Positions 7,930-15,673 of a stretch of DNA of 64,000 nucleotides are shown here, in pieces. The translations under genes were made by a program, and so were the position numbers. Position 1 is the first letter of the stretch; each line of letters starts with the position of its first letter. Under the pieces are notes generated by a model. The model saw only the letters and a list, made by a program, of their open reading frames with translations. It was not told the DNA's origin and searched no databases. Source of the stretch: Micromonospora humi (GTDB lineage: Bacteria > Actinomycetota > Actinomycetes > Mycobacteriales > Micromonosporaceae); assembly GCF_900090105.1 (NCBI RefSeq), contig NZ_FMDM01000002.1:360995-424994 (forward strand), read 5' to 3'.

Positions 7930-9030
7930 TCAGCGGGCCGCCGCGGCCCGGCGGACCAGGCGGCGCGCCTCGTCGGCCGGGACCCCGGTGGCGCGCAGCA
8001 CGTCGTTCGCGGCCGTCCGCAACTGCGAGACCACGATGGTGCCGGAGAAGCCGATGTCCTGCCGGCACGCCGCGCCCGCGTCGCGCACCGCCCGCAACAC
8101 CCGCTCCCGGGCCGCGACCGGCTCCCGGGCGGCGAGGAACTCCCGGTGCAGCAGCCGGATCGCCGCGCCGAAGTGCTCCAGCGCGGCCGGCAGGTCCGGC
8201 GGCACCGGCTCGTCGTCGCGCAGCGCGGTGCCGACCCGGCGGACCAGCGCGCGACTGTTGCGGAACGCCCGGTCCAGGTGCTCGGCGCCGCGCCGGTACG
8301 CGTCCAACGCGCGCCGTCGCCGCCGGCGCACCGGGGAGAAGCGGACCACCTCGTCGGCGGCGCTCACCAACTCGTCGATCCGGTCGAGGTCCGGCTCGGC
8401 GGCGCGCATCCGGGTCAACACCGCGTCGGCGGCCCGCACGTCACCGCGGGCCAGCGCCTCCGCCGAGGCGGTCAGCTCCTGGGCGAAGGTGTCCAGCGCC
8501 GGGTCGGCGACCCGACGCACGGTGCGCAGTGGGTTGAGCGGCGCGATGACCAGCACCACCAGCAGGCCGACCGCGCCGCCGACCAGCGCGTTGATGGTCC
8601 GGGGCAGCTCCAGGTCCGGCGAGACCGGGGTGAGCGTGGCGACCAGCACCGCCGTACCGCCGGCCTGGGTGACGAGCGCGCCGGTGCCGCGCACCAGCAC
8701 CGCCGCGGTGACCGCCAGGAAGACGATCACGCCGGTCTGCCACGGACCGGTGCCCAGCAGGCGGATCAGCGCGTCACCGACCACGATGCCGAGGACCACG
8801 CCGACGATCAGCTCGACGGTGCGCCGGGTGCGGTTGCCGAGTGACGCGGCGATGACACCGACGGACGCGGCGGGCGCGAACGTCGGGTCGGGGTTGCCGA
8901 GCACCTCACGGGCGACAAGCCAGGCCAGCGCCGCGGCCAGGCCCGCCTGGACCGCCACGATGACGTACGTGCGCAGCCGGTCCCGGCCGGCCCGTCCCGC
9001 CTCGCGTATCCGGTCGCCGGCTCCCCGCAT
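7930..9030 (-). CDS. FUSC/aromatic-acid exporter family membrane protein
   Basis: A 366-residue protein with six hydrophobic helices in its first 170 residues and a long basic, helical cytoplasmic tail. The helical bundle contains TFAPAASVGVIAASLGNRTRRT, typical of the FUSC/ArAE family, the fusaric-acid-resistance type of transporter. Such proteins are thought to export small aromatic acids, but the substrate here is unknown. It ends 33 bases downstream-to-start from the rhodopsin-transducer-like gene on the same strand, so one transcript 10643-7930 is possible. Confidence 0.8.
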   Translation of the reverse strand: MRGAGDRIREAGRAGRDRLRTYVIVAVQAGLAAALAWLVAREVLGNPDPTFAPAASVGVIAASLGNRTRRTVELIVGVVLGIVVGDALIRLLGTGPWQTGVIVFLAVTAAVLVRGTGALVTQAGGTAVLVATLTPVSPDLELPRTINALVGGAVGLLVVLVIAPLNPLRTVRRVADPALDTFAQELTASAEALARGDVRAADAVLTRMRAAEPDLDRIDELVSAADEVVRFSPVRRRRRRALDAYRRGAEHLDRAFRNSRALVRRVGTALRDDEPVPPDLPAALEHFGAAIRLLHREFLAAREPVAARERVLRAVRDAGAACRQDIGFSGTIVVSQLRTAANDVLRATGVPADEARRLVRRAAAAR

Positions 9031-9063
9031 GCGCCGGGGTACCCGCCGCCGCGCTGTCGAACC

Positions 9064-9441
9064 TCACCCCGGGTACGCCATCGTGCCGGTCAGCGCCACC
9101 ACGCCCGGCAGCCGGGTGTCCTGGCGCAGGAACTGCACCACCACCGGCACCGGGGACCGCAGCACGCAGCCGTACGGGCGGTCGAGCCGTACCGCCTCCG
9201 GGTCGATCAGGTCGTTGACCCGCACGTGCCGGATCCGGCGGGCGGCCACGAGGATCCGGTACGGCCCGACCGGCTCGGCGTCCTCGTAGTAGAGGTCGAG
9301 CGTCAGCGCGGCGTCGTCGCCGCCGGCGTTGAGCACGCAGAGCTGGTCGAAACCGGTGAACTCGGGCTCCGTCCCGTGCGCCGGGAACGGCACGTGCCCG
9401 CCGGGGACCACCCACACCCGGGCGCCGACCGGCGCGGTCAC
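9064..9441 (-). CDS. Sensory rhodopsin transducer (ASRT) family protein
   Basis: A 125-residue soluble protein that reads along its length like the Anabaena sensory rhodopsin transducer family: VWVVPGGHVPF, EPEFTGFDQLCVLNAG, YYEDAEPVGPYR, RRIRHVRVNDLIDPE and VPVVVQFLRQDTR. In Anabaena the family member binds the rhodopsin cytoplasmic face as a tetrameric beta-sandwich and has been linked to DNA binding. No rhodopsin gene is in this window. The GTG start at 9441 overlaps the stop of the upstream flavoprotein in GTGA, so translation is coupled to that gene, which suggests another role, possibly carbohydrate-related. Confidence 0.85.
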   Translation of the reverse strand: MTAPVGARVWVVPGGHVPFPAHGTEPEFTGFDQLCVLNAGGDDAALTLDLYYEDAEPVGPYRILVAARRIRHVRVNDLIDPEAVRLDRPYGCVLRSPVPVVVQFLRQDTRLPGVVALTGTMAYPG

Positions 9442-10643
9442 GAGTCCTCCAGCAGCCGGGCCAGGTCGGGGGTGAGGAACACCCCGTCCGGGTCGAGCCG
9501 GCGCCGGACCGCCTGGAAGTCGTCCCAGCGGGGATAGAGGGGACGCAGCTCCCGCGCGCCGAGCCAGTGCTTCTTGCCCCAGTGCGGCCGGCCGCCGTAG
9601 TGCCGGAACACGGACTCCATGTCGCGGAAGTAGTCGTCGTAGGGCAGGGAGGTGTTCTGCAGGCAGGCGATCGTGGTGGTGGGACGGCCGTGGGCGTTGC
9701 TGAGCCAGATGTCGTCCGGCGCGACGGTGCGCACCAGCACCCGCCAGCCGGCCACCCGCCGGTGCCGCTCCCGCACCCGGCGACGCACCTCGGCGAAGCA
9801 GGCCGGGAACGCCTCCGAGGGCAGCATGTACTCGATCTCCTCGAACCGCAGCTCCCGGCGCCGGGGGATGGTGCGGTGGGTCGGCCCGACCTGATTCTGC
9901 CGAGGTTCGCCACCCGGCGCCCGCGACCCGGGCCACGCCGGTCGGCGGTCCGCCTCGTCGACCCGGTTGATCACCCGGATCTGCGTCCGGTCGCTGCGGG
10001 GATACCAGTAGAAGTCCATGTTGCGGTTGGTATGCTGAAGTTCGGCGAGGTGGTCCAGCGTCCAGTCCAGGCGGGCGCACCAGGACCGCCGGTGCAGCTC
10101 GTAGCGCGGCTGCACGTGGAGGGTGACCCGGGTGACGACGCCGAGCGCGCCGAGCGAGAGCCGGGCGGCCGGCAGCAGCTCCGGATTGCGCTCCGCGTCG
10201 ATCTCCAGCACCTCGCCGGTCCCGGCGACCAGGCGTACGCCGGTGAGCTGGGTGCTCAGGTTGCCGAAGCCCAGCCCGGTGCCGTGGGTGCCGGTGGCGG
10301 TCGCCCCGGCGATCGACTGGTAGTCGACGTCGCCCAGGTTGTCCATGGCCAGCCCGGCGTCGTAGAGACCCTCGCCGAGCGCCTTCAGCCTGGTGCCGGC
10401 CCAGGCGGTGGCGAGCCGGCCGTCGTCGGAGATCACGCCGGCGAGCCGGTCCAGGCCGAGCAGGATCCCGTCGGTACGCACCAGCGGGCTGGACGAGTGC
10501 CCCGAGCCGACCGGGCGGATCGGGACGCCGCTGTCGCGGGCCCGGCGCACCAGCGCGCACACCTCGTCCTCGTCGGCGGGTTCGGCCCACTGCGCCGGGG
10601 TGAAGGAGAGGCTGCCGGACCAGTTCACGAACGCCCGTGTCAC
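9438..10643 (-). CDS. FAD-linked oxidoreductase, D-arabinono-1,4-lactone oxidase family
   Basis: A 401-residue flavoprotein. The N-terminal PCMH-type FAD domain includes PIRPVGSGHSSSPL, where His49 is at the position used for covalent FAD attachment in this family, and ATATGTHGTG. The C-terminal ALO domain includes RPHWGKKHW near residue 355, the conserved HWGK signature. Members oxidise sugar lactones or polyols (arabinonolactone, gulonolactone, alditols) at C1-OH with O2. No signal peptide is seen. It is translationally coupled to the downstream ASRT-family gene. Confidence 0.87.
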   Translation of the reverse strand: MTRAFVNWSGSLSFTPAQWAEPADEDEVCALVRRARDSGVPIRPVGSGHSSSPLVRTDGILLGLDRLAGVISDDGRLATAWAGTRLKALGEGLYDAGLAMDNLGDVDYQSIAGATATGTHGTGLGFGNLSTQLTGVRLVAGTGEVLEIDAERNPELLPAARLSLGALGVVTRVTLHVQPRYELHRRSWCARLDWTLDHLAELQHTNRNMDFYWYPRSDRTQIRVINRVDEADRRPAWPGSRAPGGEPRQNQVGPTHRTIPRRRELRFEEIEYMLPSEAFPACFAEVRRRVRERHRRVAGWRVLVRTVAPDDIWLSNAHGRPTTTIACLQNTSLPYDDYFRDMESVFRHYGGRPHWGKKHWLGARELRPLYPRWDDFQAVRRRLDPDGVFLTPDLARLLEDS

Positions 10644-10762
10644 CGCACTCCCCTCCCCGACCCGGCGGTCCGGCCCGCTTACCCGCGCCCGTCCGGGCTA
10701 GTCACCGGCGTGATCGGCACCCCGCCGGGAACCAGGCGGGGGGTCCGGACGACTATCCCTAC

Positions 10763-11500
10763 ATGGCGTGTGAGCAGTGGCGGGAGATCCTGTCGGCCGA
10801 GCTGGACGGTGAGGCGTCCCGGGCCGAGACCGAGGCGGCCGAGGCGCACCTGAGCGGCTGCGCCGGGTGCCGGGGCTGGTTCGACTCGGCCGCGGCGGTC
10901 ACCCGGCGCGCCCGCACGCAGCTCGCCCCGCAGGTGCCCGACCTGGTGGCGTCCGTGCTGGCCGCCGCGCCGCCGCCCCGGCCGAGCCGGCGCCAGCGGG
11001 TGGTGTGGGGGCTGCGCGCGGCGCTCGGCCTGCTCGGCGCGGTGCAGCTGGTGCTCGGCCTGGCGCAGATCGGCCGGGAGGCGGTGGTCGCGCACGCGCA
11101 CACCTCCGGCCAGCACCTGTGGCACGAGTCGGCGGCGTGGAACGTGGCGGTCGGCGCCGGTTTCCTCTACGTCGCGCTGCGCCGGTCCACCCCGTCCGGG
11201 CTGCTGCCGATGCTCAGCGCGTTCGTCGCCACGCTGGTGCTGCTGTCGGTGAACGACCTGATCACCGGGCAGGTGGCGATGACCCGGCTGGTCAGCCACG
11301 GTTTCCTGCTGGTCGGCTGGGCGGTGATGCTGCTGCTGTCCCGGCCCGGGCTGCGTCCCGGGGACACGCCGCCCGGCCGGCGCCGGTCGGCCGGCTCGCG
11401 CTGGGCGCTGCGTACCGACGAGCCGGCCGCCCCGGCGCCGCTGCGGCTGGTGCCGCCCGGCCCGTACACCGCGCAGGCCCGCGACCGGCGCGCCGCCTGA
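10763..11500 (+). CDS. Zinc-finger anti-sigma factor, membrane-bound
   Basis: A 245-residue protein. The N-terminal zinc-binding anti-sigma motif H-x3-C-x2-C is at His29, Cys33 and Cys36, with Cys3 as a likely fourth ligand. About four hydrophobic helices follow (residues 80-205) and a cytoplasmic tail. Such proteins hold an ECF sigma factor at the membrane until a signal releases it. The likely partner is the sigma gene at 11586 on the opposite strand, tail to tail. The ATG is only 7 bases from TATCCCT and has no ribosome-binding site, so the message may be leaderless. A GGAACC at 10728 could be an ECF -35 element. Confidence 0.8.
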   Translation: MACEQWREILSAELDGEASRAETEAAEAHLSGCAGCRGWFDSAAAVTRRARTQLAPQVPDLVASVLAAAPPPRPSRRQRVVWGLRAALGLLGAVQLVLGLAQIGREAVVAHAHTSGQHLWHESAAWNVAVGAGFLYVALRRSTPSGLLPMLSAFVATLVLLSVNDLITGQVAMTRLVSHGFLLVGWAVMLLLSRPGLRPGDTPPGRRRSAGSRWALRTDEPAAPAPLRLVPPGPYTAQARDRRAA

Positions 11501-11585
11501 CGCCCGCACCGGCCGCGACCGTCGACGGACGCTGCGGGCCGGGCGGGCGGGCGACGCGCGCCTGCCGGCCGGCGGTGGGGGCGGC

Positions 11586-12152
11586 TCAGCGGGCCCGGCG
11601 GTCCCGGAGGTCGCCGGACCAGGCCGCGACCAGGTCCTCGCGGGCGCGGGCGACCCGCGACCGGATGGTGCCGACCGGGCAGCCGCACACCTCGGCGGCC
11701 TCGGCGTAGGAGAGGCCGAGCACCTGGGTGGCGACGAACGCCTCCCGCCGGTCCGGGGCGAGCCCGGCGATGAGCCCACGCAGCGCGACGCCGTCGTCTC
11801 CGCCTACGGTGACCGCCCCGGCCGCCTCGGCGGCGGTCTGCCAGTCCGGCAGCGCGGCCACCCGGGGGCGGACGGTCGCGGCGCGGACGTGGTCCACGGC
11901 GACCCGGCGGGCGATGGTGAAGATCCAGGTGCGGGCCGAGGACCGCCCGGCGAATCCGGGCAGGCTGCGCAGCGCGCGCAGGAACGTCTCCTGGGCCAGG
12001 TCGTCGGCCTCGGCGGGACCGGCCAGGTGGGCGAGGAACCGCCACACCGGGCCCTGGAGCGCCCGGACGAACGCGGCGGCGGCCACCTGGTCGCCCCGGC
12101 CGGCCTGGTGCGCCCACCGGGTCACCTGCTCGTCGTCGGCGTCCGGGCTCAT
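11586..12152 (-). CDS. ECF RNA polymerase sigma factor (SigC-like)
   Basis: A 188-residue group 4 sigma factor. Region 2 includes AEADDLAQETFLRALRSL and ARTWIFTIARRVAVD; region 4 includes LGLSYAEAAEVCGCPVGTIRSRVARAR, the -35-binding helix-turn-helix. The overall look is close to the SigC group of actinobacteria. It faces the zinc anti-sigma gene with an 85-base convergent gap, and the two presumably form a regulatory pair. Target promoters are unknown; the GGAACC upstream of the anti-sigma gene is a candidate. Confidence 0.88.
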   Translation of the reverse strand: MSPDADDEQVTRWAHQAGRGDQVAAAAFVRALQGPVWRFLAHLAGPAEADDLAQETFLRALRSLPGFAGRSSARTWIFTIARRVAVDHVRAATVRPRVAALPDWQTAAEAAGAVTVGGDDGVALRGLIAGLAPDRREAFVATQVLGLSYAEAAEVCGCPVGTIRSRVARAREDLVAAWSGDLRDRRAR

Positions 12153-12313
12153 CCGCGGCCCGCCCGCCGGTCCGGCACCGTCATGCCGGACGGTACGGAT
12201 GCGGGCGTCGCTCGGTTCATCCCTGGCGTCCTCTCCGTCACCTCGCCGCCGATCCGGCGATCGGTGACCCCGAGGTTGGTCGGCCGGCGGGCCGGGAAAG
12301 TTCCCGGACGGGG

Positions 12314-12787
12314 TCAGTCGCCGACGGCGACCGTGACCGGCCCGACCCGCAGGACGCCGTCGGTGAGCGGCTCGGCGCGTACGCCGGCGCGGCGGCGCAT
12401 CGCCGTCCAGGTGCCGGGCGCGACCACCACGTCCAGCCAGGCGCAGGGCGGTGCGGCCCGGTGCACGCGCAGGCGGACCGGACCGTCGCCGGAGTCCAGG
12501 GTGAGCACCCGGCCGACCAGCTCGTCGACCGCGATGCCGCGGGTCAGCACATTGCGCCGGAGCTGGGTGAGGTCGGCGCCGGCGGGCAGCGACTCCTGCG
12601 CGATCAGGGTGACGCTCGCCGTGCGGTGCGCCGGCCGGCCGAAGTAGCGGTCACCGACGACGCCCAGGCCGGCCCGGAGTCGCACCTCGCCGACCAGCTC
12701 GTCGGGGGGTGCCGGGGCGGGACCGTCCGCCGGCCGGCCGACGTAGCGGTGCACCGGCGAGGCCAGCAACTGGACGATCCGCGGCAT
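12314..12787 (-). CDS. MOSC domain-containing protein
   Basis: A 157-residue stand-alone MOSC domain (molybdenum cofactor sulfurase C-terminal). Family features are GVVGDRYFGRPAHR, VTLIAQESL, LRRNVLTRGIAVDELVG and RAAPPCAWLD, in which Cys115 is the conserved sulfur-carrying residue. Such proteins are thought to bind molybdenum cofactor or carry activated sulfur; small actinobacterial ones have no proven substrate. No other molybdenum gene is nearby. Confidence 0.85.
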   Translation of the reverse strand: MPRIVQLLASPVHRYVGRPADGPAPAPPDELVGEVRLRAGLGVVGDRYFGRPAHRTASVTLIAQESLPAGADLTQLRRNVLTRGIAVDELVGRVLTLDSGDGPVRLRVHRAAPPCAWLDVVVAPGTWTAMRRRAGVRAEPLTDGVLRVGPVTVAVGD

Positions 12788-12878
12788 GGCCCGAGTCTAG
12801 GCGCGGGCATAACGCCACCAATGCGGATGATAGCCACGCTCACGTGTCCGCGTACCGGTGGCCGGCGTTGTACCGGGC

Positions 12879-14093
12879 GTGACGGCGAGACGACCCGACC
12901 CGCTCGGGTCCCATCCGGCGCGACGGCTGGCCTGGGCGCGGCGCGAGAACGAACTCCGGCGTCGGGCGTACGAGACGGCGGCGCGCGGCTGGCGCCGCCG
13001 GGCGGACCACCTCGACCGGCTGCGGATCGAGGCGGACGGGTTCCACGGATGCGCGCTGCCCGGCACGCCGCTGCCCGTGCCGCTGGACGACGGCGAGGTC
13101 GTCTACCGCATCCTGCCCGTCGTCGAGCTGGTGGAGGCCACCGCCCGGCACCTGGCCGGCCTGCCCGCACCCGCCGGGACGCTGGTCGGACGCCTCGACC
13201 CGGTCGACGGCCCGCTGCCGGCCGGGCTGCGCGTGGTCGACACCGGCGCCGCCGTGGTGACCGACCGGCGGGTGGTCTTCGCCGGCCGGGACGGCCGCCA
13301 GGACTGGCCCCTGCGGGAGCTGCGGGGCGCCGGGCACCACCCCGACCGCCCGGTGACGCTGCTGCACCGCGCCGACGGCGCACCCCCGTGCGGGTTGCGG
13401 GTGCCGGCGCCCGGCGCCGCGAACACCCGGTTCTACCTGACGCTCGCCCACGCCGACGCGACCGGGGCGAGAAGCGCGGTCGCGCAGGACGTCGAGGCGT
13501 TGCGCGCCGCCCACCGGGCCGCCCGGCCACGGCCGCCCCGCCCGCTGGGCCCCGCCGACGCCCCACCCGACCGGATGCCGCCGGGACGACTGGTGGCGGC
13601 CGGCATCGCGGTGGTGGCCGTCCTGCTCGGGGTCACCTCGGCCGGCACCTGGCCGGCGACCGCCGGGCCGAACCAGTCGTCGGCCCGCTCCGCGGCGCCC
13701 GCGCCGGTCGGGAGCGGCCGGGTCGGCACGGCCCCGGACACGCCGACGCCGGTCGTGCCCCCGGTCGATCCGCGGGCGACCGGTGGTCCCGGGGCTCCCC
13801 GCACGCCGCCCCGGCCGGATCGCCCGCCCACCCGGCCGTCGCCGGCCACCGCGGCAGGCCGGAACGGTACGCGGGTCGTCGCCCCGGGCTCGACGGCCGT
13901 TCCCGGCCGGTCGTCGGCGCCGACGCCGCCACCGGCCACACCGACCGACCCGGTCCCGAGTCAGGTTCCGCCCTCCCCGGCGACTCCCAGCCCCACCGTC
14001 GTCACCAGCCCCACCGTCGTCACCAGCCCGACCGGCGCGCCGAGCCCGCCGGCCGACCCGAGCCCGACCGCAGCCCCCGGCCGGACCGGGTAG
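12879..14093 (+). CDS. Single-pass membrane protein with long Pro/Ser/Thr-rich extracellular tail
   Basis: A 404-residue protein of no family I recognise. Residues 1-220 are a basic, soluble, presumably cytoplasmic domain with VVTDRRVVFAGRDGR and LREL, reminiscent of small PH-like or sigma-associated domains but not assignable. One hydrophobic helix (RLVAAGIAVVAVLLGVTSAG) follows, then about 150 residues of low-complexity Pro/Thr/Ser with the repeat SPTVVTSPTVVTSP. This suggests a cell-wall-spanning stalk. The start is uncertain: GTG at 12879 or 12858, with no clear ribosome-binding site. It is divergent from the MOSC gene. Confidence 0.7.
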   Translation: MTARRPDPLGSHPARRLAWARRENELRRRAYETAARGWRRRADHLDRLRIEADGFHGCALPGTPLPVPLDDGEVVYRILPVVELVEATARHLAGLPAPAGTLVGRLDPVDGPLPAGLRVVDTGAAVVTDRRVVFAGRDGRQDWPLRELRGAGHHPDRPVTLLHRADGAPPCGLRVPAPGAANTRFYLTLAHADATGARSAVAQDVEALRAAHRAARPRPPRPLGPADAPPDRMPPGRLVAAGIAVVAVLLGVTSAGTWPATAGPNQSSARSAAPAPVGSGRVGTAPDTPTPVVPPVDPRATGGPGAPRTPPRPDRPPTRPSPATAAGRNGTRVVAPGSTAVPGRSSAPTPPPATPTDPVPSQVPPSPATPSPTVVTSPTVVTSPTGAPSPPADPSPTAAPGRTG

Positions 14094-14134
14094 CCGCGAC
14101 GGGTCACCCGCCGTGGCCGGCGACGCCGGTTCGG

Positions 14135-15220
14135 TCAGGACGGCTGCGGACTGAGCAGGTAGTCGCCGTCGTCGGCGCTCCAGCGCAGGTCCACCGCCCC
14201 GTCGGTGGCGGCGGCCTTGCAGAACTGCAGGAAGCTGCGGTAGCCGAGCTTCTTCTCGCTGAAATCCGGCCGGGCGCGCCGGAGCTGGTCCTTCAGCCCG
14301 GACAGCGCCACCGCGCCGCCCTCTCCCGCCAGATCCACCACCACGGACCGCAGCAGCCCGAACGCGACCTCCCGGTCACCGCGCTCGGGCAGCGACACCT
14401 CGGGGTCGCCCTTGGCCGGGCCGGCGGCCAACTCCACCACGTTGGAGGCGGCCAGGTGCCGCAGCAGTTCCCCGAAGGTACGGAAGCCGTAGTTCGACTC
14501 GCTGAACGTCGGGTCCTTGCGGAGCAGGGCCCGCTTCAGGCCGGACGCGGTCACCTCACCGCCGCCACTGCCCTGCATGCCGGCCACGGTCTGCACCAGC
14601 AGGACGGCGAGGGTGTCCACGTCCCGCGACGGCTCCTCCTCGACCGGACCGGTCTCCTCCACCGCCGGCTCGGGCGCCGGCTCCACCGGCGACGGCCCGG
14701 TCGAGCGGGCCGGGCGCGGGCGGCGGGCCGCGGGCGGCGGCACGTCGACCCCTTCGAGGCGGTCGTAGTAGAGGAACTCGTCGCAGGCCGGTGGCAGCAG
14801 CGCCGAGGTCGACTTCTCCACCCCGACACCGATCACCCGCTTGTTCAGCTCGCGCAGCTTGTGCACGAGCGGGGTGAAGTCGCTGTCGCCGGTGCAGATC
14901 ACGAACGTCGAGATGTAGCCCCGCTCGAACGCCAACTCGACCGCGTCCACGGCCATCTTGATGTCGGCCGCGTTCTTGCGCGAGAAGCCCATCCGCTGCG
15001 GGATCTCGATGAGTTCCACGTGCGAGCGGGTCAGCATCCGCCGGTCCTCGTCGAAGTACGACCAGTCCGCGTACGCCCGGCGCACCACCACCCGGCCGCG
15101 TTCGGCGAGGGCGTCGGCGATCGGACGGAAGTCGAACGGCCGACCACCGTGATGGTCCCGCACACCCAGCGCCAGGTTCTCGTAGTCGAGGAACAGCGCG
15201 ATCCGGTCTTCCTGATCCAC
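14135..15220 (-). CDS. NYN-domain RNase with two OST-HTH/LOTUS domains
   Basis: A 361-residue cytoplasmic protein. The N-terminal PIN-like NYN domain (1-150) has the acidic metal-binding residues LDYEN (Asp12), NAADIKM (Asp86) and GDSDF (Asp112, Asp114), consistent with an endoribonuclease. After an acidic Pro-rich linker, two OST-HTH (LOTUS) domains can be read, one containing LKRALLRKDPTFSESNYGF and one containing LKDQLRRARPDFSEKKLGY. LOTUS domains bind RNA or protein partners. The order NYN then tandem LOTUS recalls eukaryotic MARF1/limkain. The GTG at 15220 is used because the conserved start follows directly. Confidence 0.85.
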   Translation of the reverse strand: MDQEDRIALFLDYENLALGVRDHHGGRPFDFRPIADALAERGRVVVRRAYADWSYFDEDRRMLTRSHVELIEIPQRMGFSRKNAADIKMAVDAVELAFERGYISTFVICTGDSDFTPLVHKLRELNKRVIGVGVEKSTSALLPPACDEFLYYDRLEGVDVPPPAARRPRPARSTGPSPVEPAPEPAVEETGPVEEEPSRDVDTLAVLLVQTVAGMQGSGGGEVTASGLKRALLRKDPTFSESNYGFRTFGELLRHLAASNVVELAAGPAKGDPEVSLPERGDREVAFGLLRSVVVDLAGEGGAVALSGLKDQLRRARPDFSEKKLGYRSFLQFCKAAATDGAVDLRWSADDGDYLLSPQPS

Positions 15221-15256
15221 GCCGGTCAGCCTAGCCGGGCCGGACCGTCGCGCCGG

Positions 15257-15484
15257 TCACCGCCGCCCCTCGTCACGGTAGACGGTCTCCCGGCGGGCCA
15301 CCCGCTGGATCGCGTAGCTGGCCACCAGGAGCAGCAGGGCGAGCACCACCTCGACACCGGCGACCGCGCCGTTGGCGACGGTGAGGCCGAGCAGCAGCAG
15401 GATCAGCCCGACCACGGCCAGCAGGCCCGCCAGCAGCAGCCGCTTGCGCCGCCGCGCCGACCGGTCCTCGCCGCCTGCGCTCAC
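15257..15484 (-). CDS. Small two-helix membrane protein
   Basis: A 75-residue protein with a basic N-terminus (RRRKRLLL), two hydrophobic helices (about residues 16-35 and 41-58) and a charged C-terminus. No known family is recognised. The frame extends upstream to 15640, but the N-terminal extension is low-complexity Pro/Arg, and a weak GAGGCGGG precedes the GTG at 15484. It sits 36 bases upstream of the NYN gene on the same strand and may be co-transcribed with it. Confidence 0.55.
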   Translation of the reverse strand: MSAGGEDRSARRRKRLLLAGLLAVVGLILLLLGLTVANGAVAGVEVVLALLLLVASYAIQRVARRETVYRDEGRR

Positions 15485-15625
15485 CGTGCCCGCCTCTCGC
15501 CCGCCACCTCCGTCGAGCCTAGGCGCAGCCCGGCCCGCCGGTGGTGGATACGGCCGGCATCCCGCCTCCCGCCCGGCCGGCCAGCACCGGTCCTGCCGCC
15601 GGCGCCGCGGGGGCGGCCGGGACGG

Positions 15626-15660
15626 CGTGGGGCCGACCACCGGCGGCGGTCGGCCCCACG
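15626..15660 (-). terminator. Hairpin terminator after the DHA2 exporter
   Basis: CGTGGGGCCGACC pairs perfectly with GGTCGGCCCCACG across a 9-base loop. It lies 14 bases downstream of the exporter stop at 15674, as expected for an intrinsic-type terminator. Confidence 0.75.
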
Positions 15661-15673
15661 GCGACGGGCGGGA

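Noticed and set aside
9064..9441. A microbial rhodopsin system
   Set aside because: Only the transducer homologue is present; no seven-helix rhodopsin or carotenoid-cleavage gene is in the window.
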